A stretch of DNA of 64,000 nt from Bacteroidota bacterium (GCA_027483445.1 JAIXUS010000064.1:1-64000); one strand, 5' to 3'; shown: positions 41,327-50,659, counted from the stretch's first letter. The notes: generated from the letters alone by a model not told the origin. A program made the numbers and translations.

Positions 41327-41922
41327 TTGAAGAACTTGAAGAGCAACCTCAAAACTTTTGGAATGCGCGCTACGAGCGTGGAGAAACCGGCTGGGACATT
41401 GGCTATCCTTCGCCCTATTTGAAGCAAATTCTCGACAGTTACTCAAACCGCGAAGCCCAAATTTTGATTCCAGGAGCCGGAAATGCGTGGGAAGCGCGTT
41501 ATGCCTGGGAAAACGGCTATGCGAACTTGTATGTTATCGACATTGCGCCTTTGGCTGTTGAATCTCTAAAGCGGGCTTGCCCTGAACATCAGCACCGGAT
41601 TCTTCTGGGCGATTTCTTTGCGCATACCGGAACCTACGATCTTATCCTGGAACAAACTTTCTTTTGTGCATTACACCCTAATCTGCGCGTGCACTACGCC
41701 CGGAAAATGGCCGAACTTCTATCGCCCAAAGGAAGCGTAGAGGGTTTGTTGTTTGCTACAGCCATGAACAGCGACAGACCACCATTTGGAGGGAACGAAG
41801 CGGAGTACAAGGCTTTGTTTTCGAATCACTTTCGCAGTGTGGAGATTCGGCCTTGCGACAATTCCATCCCGGCACGGGCCCAAAATGAGCTAAGCATAAA
41901 ACTCAGCGAGCCAATACGTTAA
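41323..41922 (+). CDS. SAM-dependent methyltransferase of the thiopurine methyltransferase (TPMT) family
   Basis: 199 aa. TPMT hallmarks: NFWNARYERGETGWDIGYPSPYL, the SAM loop ILIPGAGNAWEA, VIDIAPLAVESLKRA, YDLILEQTFFCALHPNLRVHYARKMAELL and the late DRPPFGGNEAEYKALF. Bacterial members methylate thio-, seleno- or tellurium compounds or halides; the natural substrate here cannot be told. Overlaps rlmD by 4 bases (ATGA), and its end overlaps the convergent nucleoid-associated gene by 4 bases. Confidence 0.88.
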   Translation: MIEELEEQPQNFWNARYERGETGWDIGYPSPYLKQILDSYSNREAQILIPGAGNAWEARYAWENGYANLYVIDIAPLAVESLKRACPEHQHRILLGDFFAHTGTYDLILEQTFFCALHPNLRVHYARKMAELLSPKGSVEGLLFATAMNSDRPPFGGNEAEYKALFSNHFRSVEIRPCDNSIPARAQNELSIKLSEPIR

Positions 41923-42965
41923 GACGTAGTTTCGTTATTGAAATACACCTTGTAGTAGTTCAGATTTTTCTCCTGATCGAAGCCGCGCTCAATCATATTT
42001 CGATTTCCGTGAATGTAGAGGTGGAAATTTTTGTCGAGCTTGAGTACGCTTCTAAACATGCCGGCATGCTTTTTCACCGCCTGACGGTTAATGTCGAAGG
42101 CCTCTGAAACGCTGTGGTCTACTCCCGACATTTCTACATTTTCTGCAGCATACTGTTTAAATGCATCGGCAACTTCGGGACTTCCAATCACCTCATCGGC
42201 AAATTCTTCGAGGGCGAACTGGTCTTTTTCCTTGAAGAATTTCGAAGAGCGGTTGAGCATTGCAATTTGGTCGGCCGGGGTAACTTGAAAATCTTCCGGT
42301 AACTGCTCGCGAACGTACTGCCGTGTAATATTCATGTATTGCTGGGTAAAGTGGTAGCTGTCTTCCGACACTTCCAAATCCAAAAAGGCATCGATCCAAT
42401 ACTGGGCCTCTGCAGCATTTCCATTCGTTTTGTCGACCACCAACACTTTATAGCCTTCGAGAGGATTGGCCGAGAGAATCAGACACGCTTTATCAACGCG
42501 GTCGAGGCGATAACCTCTCGACAAAATCGCATCACTCACATCGCCTTTCCACTCAACTTGCATGAATGGGTCTTCAACTTCTGCTTTCAGTATGACGATG
42601 GCATCATGCAACTCATTACTCAAATTCACTTCTCGTATTTGGGCTACCAATAAATCACCGGGCAGGATTTTAGGGTGGGTGCTTTCCTCGTAGAGCTTTT
42701 TGGCGATGGCTGCAGAAGCTTCCTCCAAACCTTGCTTGCCCTCGAAAAGCGCTTTGCAGGCATCGTACACCGGATTCCCAGACATATTAAAATGATAGAA
42801 CCCTTCCGTTTTAAAGGAATGCATTAAAAAACGCAGCAGATCGTCGTGGTGCTCGTCGGCAAATTCATGGCAGGCGGCAGATATCTGTAAAGGCTCTTCA
42901 TTGCTGGGGTTCCCAACAAAATGTACAATTAGTTTTTCGAGGATAGATTGCTGATAGCTAAGCAT
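41919..42965 (-). CDS. 37-kDa nucleoid-associated protein (NdpA/YejK family)
   Basis: 348 aa, the usual length of the family. Features: ILEKLIVHFVGN at the N-terminus, LLRFLMHSFKTEGFYHFN, HPKILPGDLLVAQIREV, a central ILKAEVEDPFMQVEWKGD ... YRLDRVDKACLIL, YWIDAFLDLEVSEDSYHFTQQYMN and the final KHAGMFRSVLKLDKNFHLYIHGNRNMIERGFDQEKNLNYYKVYF. Such proteins bind the nucleoid; their precise role is unclear. Converges tail-to-tail with the TPMT gene (4-base overlap). Confidence 0.85.
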   Translation of the reverse strand: MLSYQQSILEKLIVHFVGNPSNEEPLQISAACHEFADEHHDDLLRFLMHSFKTEGFYHFNMSGNPVYDACKALFEGKQGLEEASAAIAKKLYEESTHPKILPGDLLVAQIREVNLSNELHDAIVILKAEVEDPFMQVEWKGDVSDAILSRGYRLDRVDKACLILSANPLEGYKVLVVDKTNGNAAEAQYWIDAFLDLEVSEDSYHFTQQYMNITRQYVREQLPEDFQVTPADQIAMLNRSSKFFKEKDQFALEEFADEVIGSPEVADAFKQYAAENVEMSGVDHSVSEAFDINRQAVKKHAGMFRSVLKLDKNFHLYIHGNRNMIERGFDQEKNLNYYKVYFNNETTS

Positions 42966-43076
42966 GGGCGCAAGATACGTGAAAGCCGACCTTCGGCTGT
43001 CAATTGTTAATAATCTCTTTCAAGACGAACCATCTATTGATATTTAATACATTTAGTTTGTCCAAACCGATTCGTG

Positions 43077-45248
43077 ATGCACCTTGCATTGATTTCAACG
43101 CTATTGATTACCAGTCTTTTAGTAACCGGCTTAAGCGCCCAGACACCCGGTCAATCCAAAAGCGTTTATCTGTCGGCTACCGTGCAATCGGAGGTGCCCA
43201 GAATTCGAATAAATTGGCCTGCAAGCGGCGCTGCTTCTTCGTATTTGGTTTACCGTAAGGCAAAAAGTGAGGTGGTTTGGGGTAATGCCTTCCCTACATT
43301 ACCTGGCACAGCTACAGGTTTTGCCGATTCAACTGCTGAAGCCGGACAAGCTTATGAGTACCGGGTAATTCGAACAGGAAGTTCCACAGCGTATGGTTAT
43401 ATTTTATCGGGATTTGAGGTGCCGGCACAGCATTGGAATGGTGATGTTTTGCTTGTGCTCGACACTACGCATTTATCGACTTTTTCAAGCGAATTGGTGC
43501 AATGGAAAGAGAATAGGCGGCTAAGCAATATCAGGGTTCATTCACTAGAAATTTCTCCCACCGACCCAATTCAACAAATTAAGTCATCAATTATTGAGTA
43601 TAAAAACCTGCATCCAAATATTACCGCGCTTTTTTTATTGGGAAGAGTGCCCGTTCCGTATTCCGGAAATGTAGTTCCCGATGGGCATGTTCCTGATCAT
43701 CAAGGCGCCTGGCCGGCGGATGGCTATTACGCTGAATTGGATGGTAACTGGACCGATGTAAGTGTAAACATCACCGGCGCTACTCAGGCTCGAAATCACA
43801 ATATTCCGGGAGACGGTAAATTTGATCAAAATGCTTTTCCAGGTAACCTGGAGCTGCAAGTTGGTCGTGTTGATTTGAGCAATCTTCCAGCCCTGGGCAA
43901 TGAGGGAGTTTTGCTAAAAAAGTATTTGCAGAAAGACAATTCCTTTTATGAAGGTCGGATTCCGGTGAGGGAACGCGCATTAATCGATGATAACTTTACC
44001 GGACTGTCTGAGGGGTTTACTGCTTCAGCATGGCAAACCTTTTCATCATCAGTAGGGGTTGATAGTATTGCAACTTCCGATTACTTCACTACTATGAGAC
44101 AAGGTTCTCACCTGTGGTCTTATGGTTGCGGTCCTGGGTCGTTTACCGCAGCAAGCGGAGTGGGCAATACAAACGATTATGCCATTGATTCCCTCGAAAA
44201 CATTTTTACAATGACTTTTGGAAGCTATTTCGGTGATTGGGATAACTCAAATAATTTCCTCAGAGCAGCTCTGGGTGGGGGCTCCGTACTGGCAAATGTA
44301 TGGTCGGGAAGGCCATACTGGCATTTTCATCATATGGCCTTGGGCGAGAGTCTCGGATTTTCAGCGCTACAAAGCATGAACAACACAAGCCTTTACGACA
44401 TTAACTTATTCCCTAGAGGTATACACATGGCCTTGCATGGCGATCCAACCTTGAAAAGCCACCCACTTCCTGTGGTGAATAATGTAAATGCCAGCTTCGC
44501 AAATGGATATGCAACAATTACTTGGGATTCTTTAGACTTATCTGGTGTAGGATATTTTGTTTATCGTCGAAATGCAGATACTGACACCTTTCATTTATTG
44601 AATAATGAACCCATTGTATTGAACAGATATGAAGGCGAATGTCCAGATTATAATGGCGTTATTGAATATATGGTTCGCCCTGTTTCGCTTAAAACCGGGA
44701 ATTCAGGTTCTTATTATGCTTTGGGCACTGGCCGGAGCGATACATTAATCAGTAACCTTACACCTTTGCCTGATTTGGAAATATCCACGGTTGTGAACGA
44801 AAATACGGTAAACTTTAGTGCTCCCAATGGAGCCACTTACTACGGGTGGGATTTTGGTGATGGAACCACAGCTGACGGCCAAACCATATCTCATACCTAT
44901 CCACTCGAAAATGCAAGCTACACGGTAACTTTATTTTTATCGAACGGATGCATCGAAGGGAGCACCGAAATTGAACTCGATATTTTATTGAGTGGAATCG
45001 ATGCAGATTACGACGATAACCTTTTGATTTTTCCCAATCCAGCCAGTGATATACTTATGATTTCATCGTCTAAGTCGCTTCAAAACGCCGTCTATCATAT
45101 TTATGATGCCATGGGGCGCGAGTGCCTGGCCGGAAAATGGACAGGCGAAGGAATTGACGTCTCAACGTTAAATTCTGGCGCGTTTTCACTACTTCTTCAG
45201 TTTAGTGATGGCTCATTGACGCGTAGGAGAATTATCGTGGTTCGTTAG
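43077..45248 (+). CDS. T9SS-exported protein with gingipain (C25)-like core, PKD and sorting domain
   Basis: 723 aa; ATG at 43077 preferred over GTG at 43074. Signal peptide to LSAQ. Residues about 25-115 are Ig/Fn3-like (RINWPASGAASSYLVYRKAKS). Residues about 125-470 resemble the C25 peptidase fold: a YKNLHPNITALFLLGRVPVPYSG strand-loop, SHLWSYGCGPGSFTA, ENIFTMTFGSYFGDWDNSNNFLRAAL and the ending IHMALHGDPTLKSHPLP, like the GDP-x-L end of gingipains. Where a catalytic Cys would be expected (TMTFGSYFGD) I see Gly-Ser, so the core may be inactive. A second Fn3, PKD (YYGWDFGDGT) and type A sorting domain (LLIFPNPASDIL) follow. Confidence 0.7.
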   Translation: MHLALISTLLITSLLVTGLSAQTPGQSKSVYLSATVQSEVPRIRINWPASGAASSYLVYRKAKSEVVWGNAFPTLPGTATGFADSTAEAGQAYEYRVIRTGSSTAYGYILSGFEVPAQHWNGDVLLVLDTTHLSTFSSELVQWKENRRLSNIRVHSLEISPTDPIQQIKSSIIEYKNLHPNITALFLLGRVPVPYSGNVVPDGHVPDHQGAWPADGYYAELDGNWTDVSVNITGATQARNHNIPGDGKFDQNAFPGNLELQVGRVDLSNLPALGNEGVLLKKYLQKDNSFYEGRIPVRERALIDDNFTGLSEGFTASAWQTFSSSVGVDSIATSDYFTTMRQGSHLWSYGCGPGSFTAASGVGNTNDYAIDSLENIFTMTFGSYFGDWDNSNNFLRAALGGGSVLANVWSGRPYWHFHHMALGESLGFSALQSMNNTSLYDINLFPRGIHMALHGDPTLKSHPLPVVNNVNASFANGYATITWDSLDLSGVGYFVYRRNADTDTFHLLNNEPIVLNRYEGECPDYNGVIEYMVRPVSLKTGNSGSYYALGTGRSDTLISNLTPLPDLEISTVVNENTVNFSAPNGATYYGWDFGDGTTADGQTISHTYPLENASYTVTLFLSNGCIEGSTEIELDILLSGIDADYDDNLLIFPNPASDILMISSSKSLQNAVYHIYDAMGRECLAGKWTGEGIDVSTLNSGAFSLLLQFSDGSLTRRRIIVVR

Positions 45249-45744
45249 TCGATTGTCTTCTAAATACCATCATAAAATCATTCATAAAATAGCCATTTCC
45301 AATATCAAAATCGGCTACTTCCTCAATGGTAAATCCCTGTTTGAAATAAAAATTAATTGCCTTGTAATTCTGTCGGTTTACCTGAAGTCTGACTTTTTCA
45401 ATTGTTGGGTAGCGCTTTAGTAACTCCTTGAATGCCTGTGCACCAAATCCTCTTTTTTGAATGTTGCTCAATATGTAAAACTTATTCAAAAATAAGGTTT
45501 CATCTTTTTGTAGCTCAACCGCAACAAACCCCAAGGCTTCTTCTATGCTTTCAATGAGGTAGAATTGCTGTTTTTTCTCCTTGATTTGTTCGTTTAAGGT
45601 TTCGTAAGAATACATTTTCCCCAACATGTAATCCACTTGTTTCTGACCAATGATTGCCGGGTAATGGTCGTTCCAAATTGAAACCGCTAAGCGGTGAATT
45701 ACTTCGATATCGGCTGTTTCTGCTTTACGCAAAAGAATTTCCAT
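45232..45744 (-). CDS. GNAT-family N-acetyltransferase
   Basis: 170 aa. GNAT pattern: ILLRKAETADIEVIHRLAVSIWNDHY at the N-terminus, the beta4 strand LFLNKFYILSNIQKRGFGAQAFKELLKRY (acetyl-CoA loop, QKRGFGAQA), and VRLQVNRQNYKAINFYFKQGFTIEEV. Substrate unknown. Start at MEILL (45744); an ATG three codons earlier is also possible. It is 10 bp downstream of the LytTR regulator and may be the last gene of that operon. Its 3' end overlaps the convergent T9SS gene by 17 bases. Confidence 0.88.
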   Translation of the reverse strand: MEILLRKAETADIEVIHRLAVSIWNDHYPAIIGQKQVDYMLGKMYSYETLNEQIKEKKQQFYLIESIEEALGFVAVELQKDETLFLNKFYILSNIQKRGFGAQAFKELLKRYPTIEKVRLQVNRQNYKAINFYFKQGFTIEEVADFDIGNGYFMNDFMMVFRRQSTNEPR

Positions 45745-45754
45745 GCCGCGCAAT

Positions 45755-46525
45755 TTAAGCCCTTTCTTCCATCCAACGACGGAACTCAGCCGCTTTGTCT
45801 TTACTTACCTGAACCTGCTTTTTATCGGGAAGATTTAGAAAGAGATTAATTTTTCCCATGAAGTCGACTTCAAACTTATAGATGCATTCGGCATTCACCA
45901 GATTTTGCCGGTTTGCTCGAAAGAATAAAGAAGGGTCAACCAGCTCCTGAATTTCGTCTAAGGAGCGATATTCGGTTACAAGTTGTTTTCCTTCGCGCGT
46001 TCTCAAGAAAATAATCTCTTCTTTTTCGAAGCTACAAACCTCCTTAATACTCACAGGTACAATTGATTTTCCACTAAAGGCTAAAAAGCGGTGTTTGTAC
46101 TTTTGAATATGGGTTCCCGGAGTGTTCAGCAATTGAAGTGCTGCATAAAATTCGGGCTGAAGCGCTTTTTGCTTTATATGTTGGAGTTTCGATAAGGCCT
46201 GTCTTAGTTCTTCTCCATCAATCGGTTTTAAAAGGTAATCAATTGAATTCAGTTTGAAGGCTCTTATGGCATATTCGTCGAAAGCTGTCGTGAAAATGAT
46301 AGGAATACCCCGATCTATTTTCTCCAGGGCTTGAAAGCTGATACCGTCGCTCAATTGAATGTCGGCAAAAATTAAATCAAGAGCGGGCTGTTTGTTGAGC
46401 AGTTCCAATGTTTCCCGAACACTCGCAGTAACGCCAACAATTTCGGAATCAGGAATCAATTGTTGAATTTGCAAACTGAGGCCACGTGCGATCAACGGTT
46501 CGTCTTCGATAATGAGTATTCTCAT
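45755..46525 (-). CDS. LytTR-family response regulator
   Basis: 256 aa. Receiver domain (about 1-120): ILIIEDEPLIARG, phosphoacceptor Asp55 in LIFADIQLSDG, FTTAFDEYAIRAF and Lys in YLLKPIDGEEL. C-terminal LytTR DNA-binding domain (about 150-255): KSIVPVSIKEVCSFEKEEIIFLRTREGKQLVTEYRSLDEIQELVD and RANRQNLVNAECI. Encoded right after its probable kinase and, with it, at the end of the efflux operon. It may control that operon, but binding sites were not identified. Confidence 0.92.
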   Translation of the reverse strand: MRILIIEDEPLIARGLSLQIQQLIPDSEIVGVTASVRETLELLNKQPALDLIFADIQLSDGISFQALEKIDRGIPIIFTTAFDEYAIRAFKLNSIDYLLKPIDGEELRQALSKLQHIKQKALQPEFYAALQLLNTPGTHIQKYKHRFLAFSGKSIVPVSIKEVCSFEKEEIIFLRTREGKQLVTEYRSLDEIQELVDPSLFFRANRQNLVNAECIYKFEVDFMGKINLFLNLPDKKQVQVSKDKAAEFRRWMEERA

Positions 46526-46558
46526 GTTTCAAAAATAAGTAAAACAAAATTGAAGCGT

Positions 46559-47578
46559 TTAACATGAAATAATCGGGACTGACACACAGAAGAATTGATC
46601 TGTTTTCTCCACCAATACTTTCTTGTCACATAAAACAGAATACAACGAAACGAGCTGAGCCAAGCCTTTTTTATGACTTTCAATCAAACTGTGTTTTTGT
46701 TGCAAATTATTTTTGACCACTAAATAATCACCATTCAGATTAACTTCAATTCTTAACGGACGATCACGGTGTATTTCATTGTGCTTAATGGCATTGTCAA
46801 TCAGTAAAATGAGCGTAGCTGCAGGAATTTTCGCTTCCGGCAATGCTTCAATGTTGGGGAGGATCAATTTAAGTGATTTTTCAAATCTTATTTCCAAAAT
46901 TTCCTGATAGGACTGTAATAACTGTATTTCTTGCGCTAATGTAGCCAGCGATTGCTCAGGGTATTGCATCACATATCGGTAAACTTTAGAGAGATGATTC
47001 ACATACCGCAAGGCATCTGCCGTATTTGTTTGAATGAGTCCTTGTAAAGTTGAAAAAGAATTAAAAAGAAAGTGTGGGTTTACTTGATTCTTCAATTGAT
47101 GGTACTGCAATTGAATGGTTTCAATCTCTAATTTCTCTGCACGAATGAGGGTCTCTTTCCACTTTTTAATCAAGTAATTGCTCATCACTCCTAAGTTTAC
47201 CGCCGCGGCCATAAAGACATCGGCAACTATAATGGCTTGACTAATTGATTCTGACTGAAGTGCTGGAATATTCTTCTGAATAAAATACGCACCGATTGTT
47301 CTGATGATTAAAATAAGGCTCATTCCAACAGTCATTTGTAAAGTAACCCGGAGTGGTGTATTCTTATCAAAAGGAATGTAATGATCGAGCCAGCGATTGA
47401 TATTGCTAAAAAAACTCACCAATCCATTCAGCGTGAAAAATGTAATCATCCATACAAATACCTCTAACCAAATTGGCATAACCGGCACAAAATAAATTCG
47501 TCGTACAACCAATCCAACCGTAGCCAGGCAAGCAGTAAAAAGAAGCTGATATTTATATTTCCCGATTTTGAATTTCAT
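46559..47578 (-). CDS. LytS/YehU-type sensor histidine kinase
   Basis: 339 aa. Four hydrophobic segments in the first 150 residues (LLFTACLATVGLVV, EVFVWMITFFTLNGLVSF, LQMTVGMSLILIIRTIGAY, QAIIVADVFMAAAVNLGVM), then the His-kinase box YHQLKNQVNPHFLFNSFSTLQGLIQTN with the phosphorylated His, and a compact ATPase (LILLIDNAIKHNEIHRDRPLRIEVNLNGDYLVVKNNL). The missing large G-box is normal for this family. Its ATG overlaps the stop of the ABC ATPase gene (47575-47578), so it is made with the transporter, perhaps sensing its substrate in the membrane. Confidence 0.92.
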   Translation of the reverse strand: MKFKIGKYKYQLLFTACLATVGLVVRRIYFVPVMPIWLEVFVWMITFFTLNGLVSFFSNINRWLDHYIPFDKNTPLRVTLQMTVGMSLILIIRTIGAYFIQKNIPALQSESISQAIIVADVFMAAAVNLGVMSNYLIKKWKETLIRAEKLEIETIQLQYHQLKNQVNPHFLFNSFSTLQGLIQTNTADALRYVNHLSKVYRYVMQYPEQSLATLAQEIQLLQSYQEILEIRFEKSLKLILPNIEALPEAKIPAATLILLIDNAIKHNEIHRDRPLRIEVNLNGDYLVVKNNLQQKHSLIESHKKGLAQLVSLYSVLCDKKVLVEKTDQFFCVSVPIISC

Positions 47579-48249
47579 CGTTTCACCATTTTACCATCTT
47601 CCATTTCGATAATTCTATGACTCTTGGCCGCGAAATCTGGGTCGTGCGTTACAGTTATTATGGTTTGCTTGTTCTCCTCAGAAAGCCTCTTGAGAATATC
47701 CAATACAATGTATGTATTTGCTTTGTCGAGATTTCCTGTGGGTTCATCACCCATAATTATTGCAGGATTGTTAATTAGCGCCCTTGCAATGGCTACTCTC
47801 TGCTGCTGACCGCCAGATAGTTTTCCTGCCGATTTTCGGGCATACTCATCCATGCCTACCTGCTTTAATTTTTCGATGGCTTGATGTTCAATTTCTTCAT
47901 TGCTAAATTTACCCAACTTTAGCGCTGGAAGCATTACATTTTCCAAGGCTGAAAACTCCGGTAATAAAAAGTGAAATTGAAATACAAATCCCAGATGTTC
48001 GTTGCGAAATCGCGATAAGGCATCTTGCGACAAACCTGTTACACTCTGGTTATTTAATTCCAGTGTCCCTTCATAATCGGTGTCCATGGTTGATAGAATA
48101 TACAGCAATGTTGATTTTCCACAACCTGATTTTCCGATTAATGAGACAAACTCCCCCTTTTCAACCGAAAATTCAATATTGCTCAGTACTGCGAAAGTAC
48201 TAGGCTCATGGAAGTATTTTGTAATTTTTTGTGCGTTTACGGCAAACAT
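47575..48249 (-). CDS. ABC transporter ATP-binding protein, MacB/LolD type
   Basis: 224 aa, start at MFAVNAQK (48249), since the longer frame to 48324 would overlap the permease gene. Walker A GKSGCGKSTLL, Q-loop FVFQFHFLLPEFSALENVMLP, signature LSGGQQQRVAIARALINNPAIIMGDEPTGNLD and H-loop TVTHDPDF are intact. The ENVMLP and GNLD wording is typical of the MacB/LolD branch that powers extrusion or lipoprotein release rather than import. Partner of the permease 10 bp upstream and the periplasmic adaptor. Confidence 0.93.
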   Translation of the reverse strand: MFAVNAQKITKYFHEPSTFAVLSNIEFSVEKGEFVSLIGKSGCGKSTLLYILSTMDTDYEGTLELNNQSVTGLSQDALSRFRNEHLGFVFQFHFLLPEFSALENVMLPALKLGKFSNEEIEHQAIEKLKQVGMDEYARKSAGKLSGGQQQRVAIARALINNPAIIMGDEPTGNLDKANTYIVLDILKRLSEENKQTIITVTHDPDFAAKSHRIIEMEDGKMVKR

Positions 48250-48259
48250 GATCTGTGGT

Positions 48260-49519
48260 TTATCCTCTGATGATAGCGACTGGATCGATTTTCGAGGCTT
48301 TTCGAGACGGGAAGTAACCGGCAAACAAAGTGGTTATGAAACCGAATACAATTCCAAGTATGTAATGTATTGGTTCATAGTTTACCGGGAATGTTTCCAG
48401 CTTGATCATCTCTCTGGCTGGAAAAGGCAGCTGGTCTATTCCATAACTTAACAGCGCTCCGATGAACATCCCTAAAAATGCTCCACTTAAACCGATTATT
48501 AAACTTTGCAATAAAAATATAGAAACAATATTGCCTGCTTCAAAGCCGGTTGCTTTTAAAATGGCAATGTCTCTCATTTTGTTCACTACACTCATATTCA
48601 TGATATTGTAAATGCCAAATCCTGCAACAATGAGCATGGCCGCGGAAACTACGTAAGTGAGTGTATTTCTGATGATTTCTCCTGCTAATATCGAAGCATT
48701 GGTTTTTTTCCAGTCCTCGGCAGTGTATCCAAATAATGCCTGAATTTCTTCAGCAATGGCTGTTGATTGATTATAATCGCGAATCCGAATATTTATATCG
48801 GTGATGTAATCGGATGGTTTCCCCAAAATTTTCTGTGCTGTATTTAGCCCAACATAGCATCGTGTTTCATCTACACTCGTCATTCCGAAGGCAAAAGTGC
48901 CGACCACTTTTAGTAAGAACACACTTCCATTTGGAGCCGTTAAACTAACTCTGTCGCCCACTCCTACATTCAGTTTTAAGGCCAAATTCTCACCCAATAA
49001 AATGCCATCTTTATTAGAGCGCATTTTTTCAACCGATCCACTCTCTATTTTTTCATACAATTTATACATAGTATTTTCTCGCTCAATATCAACCCCCATC
49101 ATAACCCCACCAAATTGCAAAGAACCATTGTTAAAGAAGACTTGTGAGCTCAGTTGTGGAGCTGCATTGGTTACATAAGGCAGCTTTTGAATTTCCTGTA
49201 GAATTTGAAACCCGCTACGAATTCTATTTTGATCTGCTTTCGGCTTTTGATGATGCACAAATATTTGAGTTTTACTGGTATCATAAACGCTGGCTGATAG
49301 CGGTGTTCTTTTCGTTTTCACCGGATTGTATACATGAATATGTGGCGAACCATCTAAGGCTAAATCCATCAAATAATCATTTACCCCGGTCATGAACGAT
49401 ATCATAACAATAAACATCGAAATGCCAAAGGTTACCCCTAACATGGCTATAATGGTCTGCTTTTTCTTGGATAGCAAATGCACCAAGGCAATCTTCAGCG
49501 ATAAACGAAACGACTTCAT
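48260..49519 (-). CDS. ABC transporter permease, MacB/FtsX-type
   Basis: 419 aa. N-terminal membrane helix (IAMLGVTFGISMFIVMISFMTGV), a large periplasmic domain (about 45-290, GDRVSLTAPNGSVFLLKVVGTFAFG), then three helices (TYVVSAAMLIVAGFGIYNIMNM, IFLLQSLIIGLSGAFLGMFIGA, IHYILGIVFGFITTLFAGYFP) and the closing AGYFPSRKASKIDPVAIIRG of this permease class. Together with the separate ATPase and the adaptor it would form a tripartite exporter of a peptide, antibiotic or lipoprotein; the substrate is unknown. Starts in an ATGA overlap with the adaptor gene. Confidence 0.92.
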   Translation of the reverse strand: MKSFRLSLKIALVHLLSKKKQTIIAMLGVTFGISMFIVMISFMTGVNDYLMDLALDGSPHIHVYNPVKTKRTPLSASVYDTSKTQIFVHHQKPKADQNRIRSGFQILQEIQKLPYVTNAAPQLSSQVFFNNGSLQFGGVMMGVDIERENTMYKLYEKIESGSVEKMRSNKDGILLGENLALKLNVGVGDRVSLTAPNGSVFLLKVVGTFAFGMTSVDETRCYVGLNTAQKILGKPSDYITDINIRIRDYNQSTAIAEEIQALFGYTAEDWKKTNASILAGEIIRNTLTYVVSAAMLIVAGFGIYNIMNMSVVNKMRDIAILKATGFEAGNIVSIFLLQSLIIGLSGAFLGMFIGALLSYGIDQLPFPAREMIKLETFPVNYEPIHYILGIVFGFITTLFAGYFPSRKASKIDPVAIIRG

Positions 49520-50610
49520 GGCATTAACAATTCATCGGTTTCTAAAATTCCTGTTACTGCTTCAACCCATGACAGATCCTCGGCGCCACGTGAAATTTTT
49601 ACTTTTTGAATTTCCCCCTCCCGCCGCACATTTACTGAGTCCGAATTACTCACGAATTTTCTAGCAATACACAATACATTTTTTGATTCACGAATAACGA
49701 TGTTTGCTTCTAAATTTAGTCCGTAAACAGAGGTTTCTAAAGGCGCGGTAAACTCCGCATCAACCCTGAATGATTGTTCTGCCTTACTTAATTTTGGATA
49801 TATTTTTCGGATTTTTCCCTCTATCGTTTTGCCCGGCAAAGCATCTAATTGAATATACACTTTTTGATCATTTTTAATGCGGTTTAAGTCTGCCTCGTCA
49901 ACATTCAAACGGGCAATTATTTTCCCGCCTCCAACAAAACCAATAGCTTCATTTTGATGGATGTAATCACCAATTTTTTTATACAGTTCAATCACTTTTC
50001 CTTCAATTGCCGCGGTGATAATGCCATCATTCAATAAATTTTGATTTTGCGTAAATCGATTAATAGCGCTGTTTAATTCCAATTGCGTTGTGTTTTTTAG
50101 GACTTCAAGCTGTGCCTGCTGTGCATCAGCTTCTCTGGCTGAGGTTTCCGCTTGTAACTGGATTCTCTCCAATTCGGCTTTTGAAACAGCTCCCTCTTTA
50201 TAGAGTCCACGATATCGTTCTAGTGTTGCGGCGTCGTTTTCCTTTCGCAACCGAGCCGCCTCAGCACGCTCTTCTGCTTGTTTAAGTGCCGGACTGTTAA
50301 CTCCTGCATTTCTCTTCGCTATGCTAAGCGCCTCAGCAGAAAAAATGGTTTCACTTTCTCGGTTGGGTCCGCTGAGTTTTGCAAGCTGAGTTCCTACACT
50401 CACGCTATCTCCCTCTTCAACCATCAATTCGGTGAGGTAGCCCTGAACATTTGAAAAAATGCGGTATTCCGTTTCCGTGTAAACGTTTCCGGAGGCATAT
50501 ACAACTTCCGCGAGGTCTCTGCGAATGGGTTTTTCTGAAGTTTTTTCAGCGGGTCTGCATCCGAAAGCAAGCAATATCACCAAATATGCAGCGGTTTTTA
50601 GCCTATTCAT
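49516..50610 (-). CDS. Periplasmic adaptor (MacA/HlyD-type) lipoprotein
   Basis: 364 aa. Lipobox VILLAFGC near residue 17, so membrane-anchored by lipid. Domains: biotinyl-lipoyl half (EYRIFSNVQGYLTELMVEEGDSVSVGTQLAKL), coiled-coil hairpin about 90-190 (LKQAEERAEAARLRKENDAATLERYRGLYKEGAVSKAELERIQLQAETSAREADAQQAQLEVLKN), second lipoyl half and a beta barrel (NDQKVYIQLDALPGKTIEGKIRKIYPKLSKAEQSFRVDAEF). It would link the permease to an outer-membrane TolC-like channel, not encoded in the window. First gene of the efflux operon, facing tetR across 117 bp. Confidence 0.92.
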   Translation of the reverse strand: MNRLKTAAYLVILLAFGCRPAEKTSEKPIRRDLAEVVYASGNVYTETEYRIFSNVQGYLTELMVEEGDSVSVGTQLAKLSGPNRESETIFSAEALSIAKRNAGVNSPALKQAEERAEAARLRKENDAATLERYRGLYKEGAVSKAELERIQLQAETSAREADAQQAQLEVLKNTTQLELNSAINRFTQNQNLLNDGIITAAIEGKVIELYKKIGDYIHQNEAIGFVGGGKIIARLNVDEADLNRIKNDQKVYIQLDALPGKTIEGKIRKIYPKLSKAEQSFRVDAEFTAPLETSVYGLNLEANIVIRESKNVLCIARKFVSNSDSVNVRREGEIQKVKISRGAEDLSWVEAVTGILETDELLMP

Positions 50611-50627
50611 GTACTTTGTTTTGCTGG

Positions 50628-50659
50628 CAAAGGGAAGCAGACTTTTTCACCTATTCAAA
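50628..50659 (-). promoter_or_regulatory. Promoter candidate of the efflux operon
   Basis: On the minus strand TCCCTTTG (50628-50635, seven of eight to TAnnTTTG) and TTTG (50656-50659) are separated by 20 bases, a good -7/-33 spacing. It lies 18 bases before the adaptor ATG. The tetR side of this 117-bp gap has TACTTTTG at 50716-50723, only 5 bases before the tetR ATG. Confidence 0.45.
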
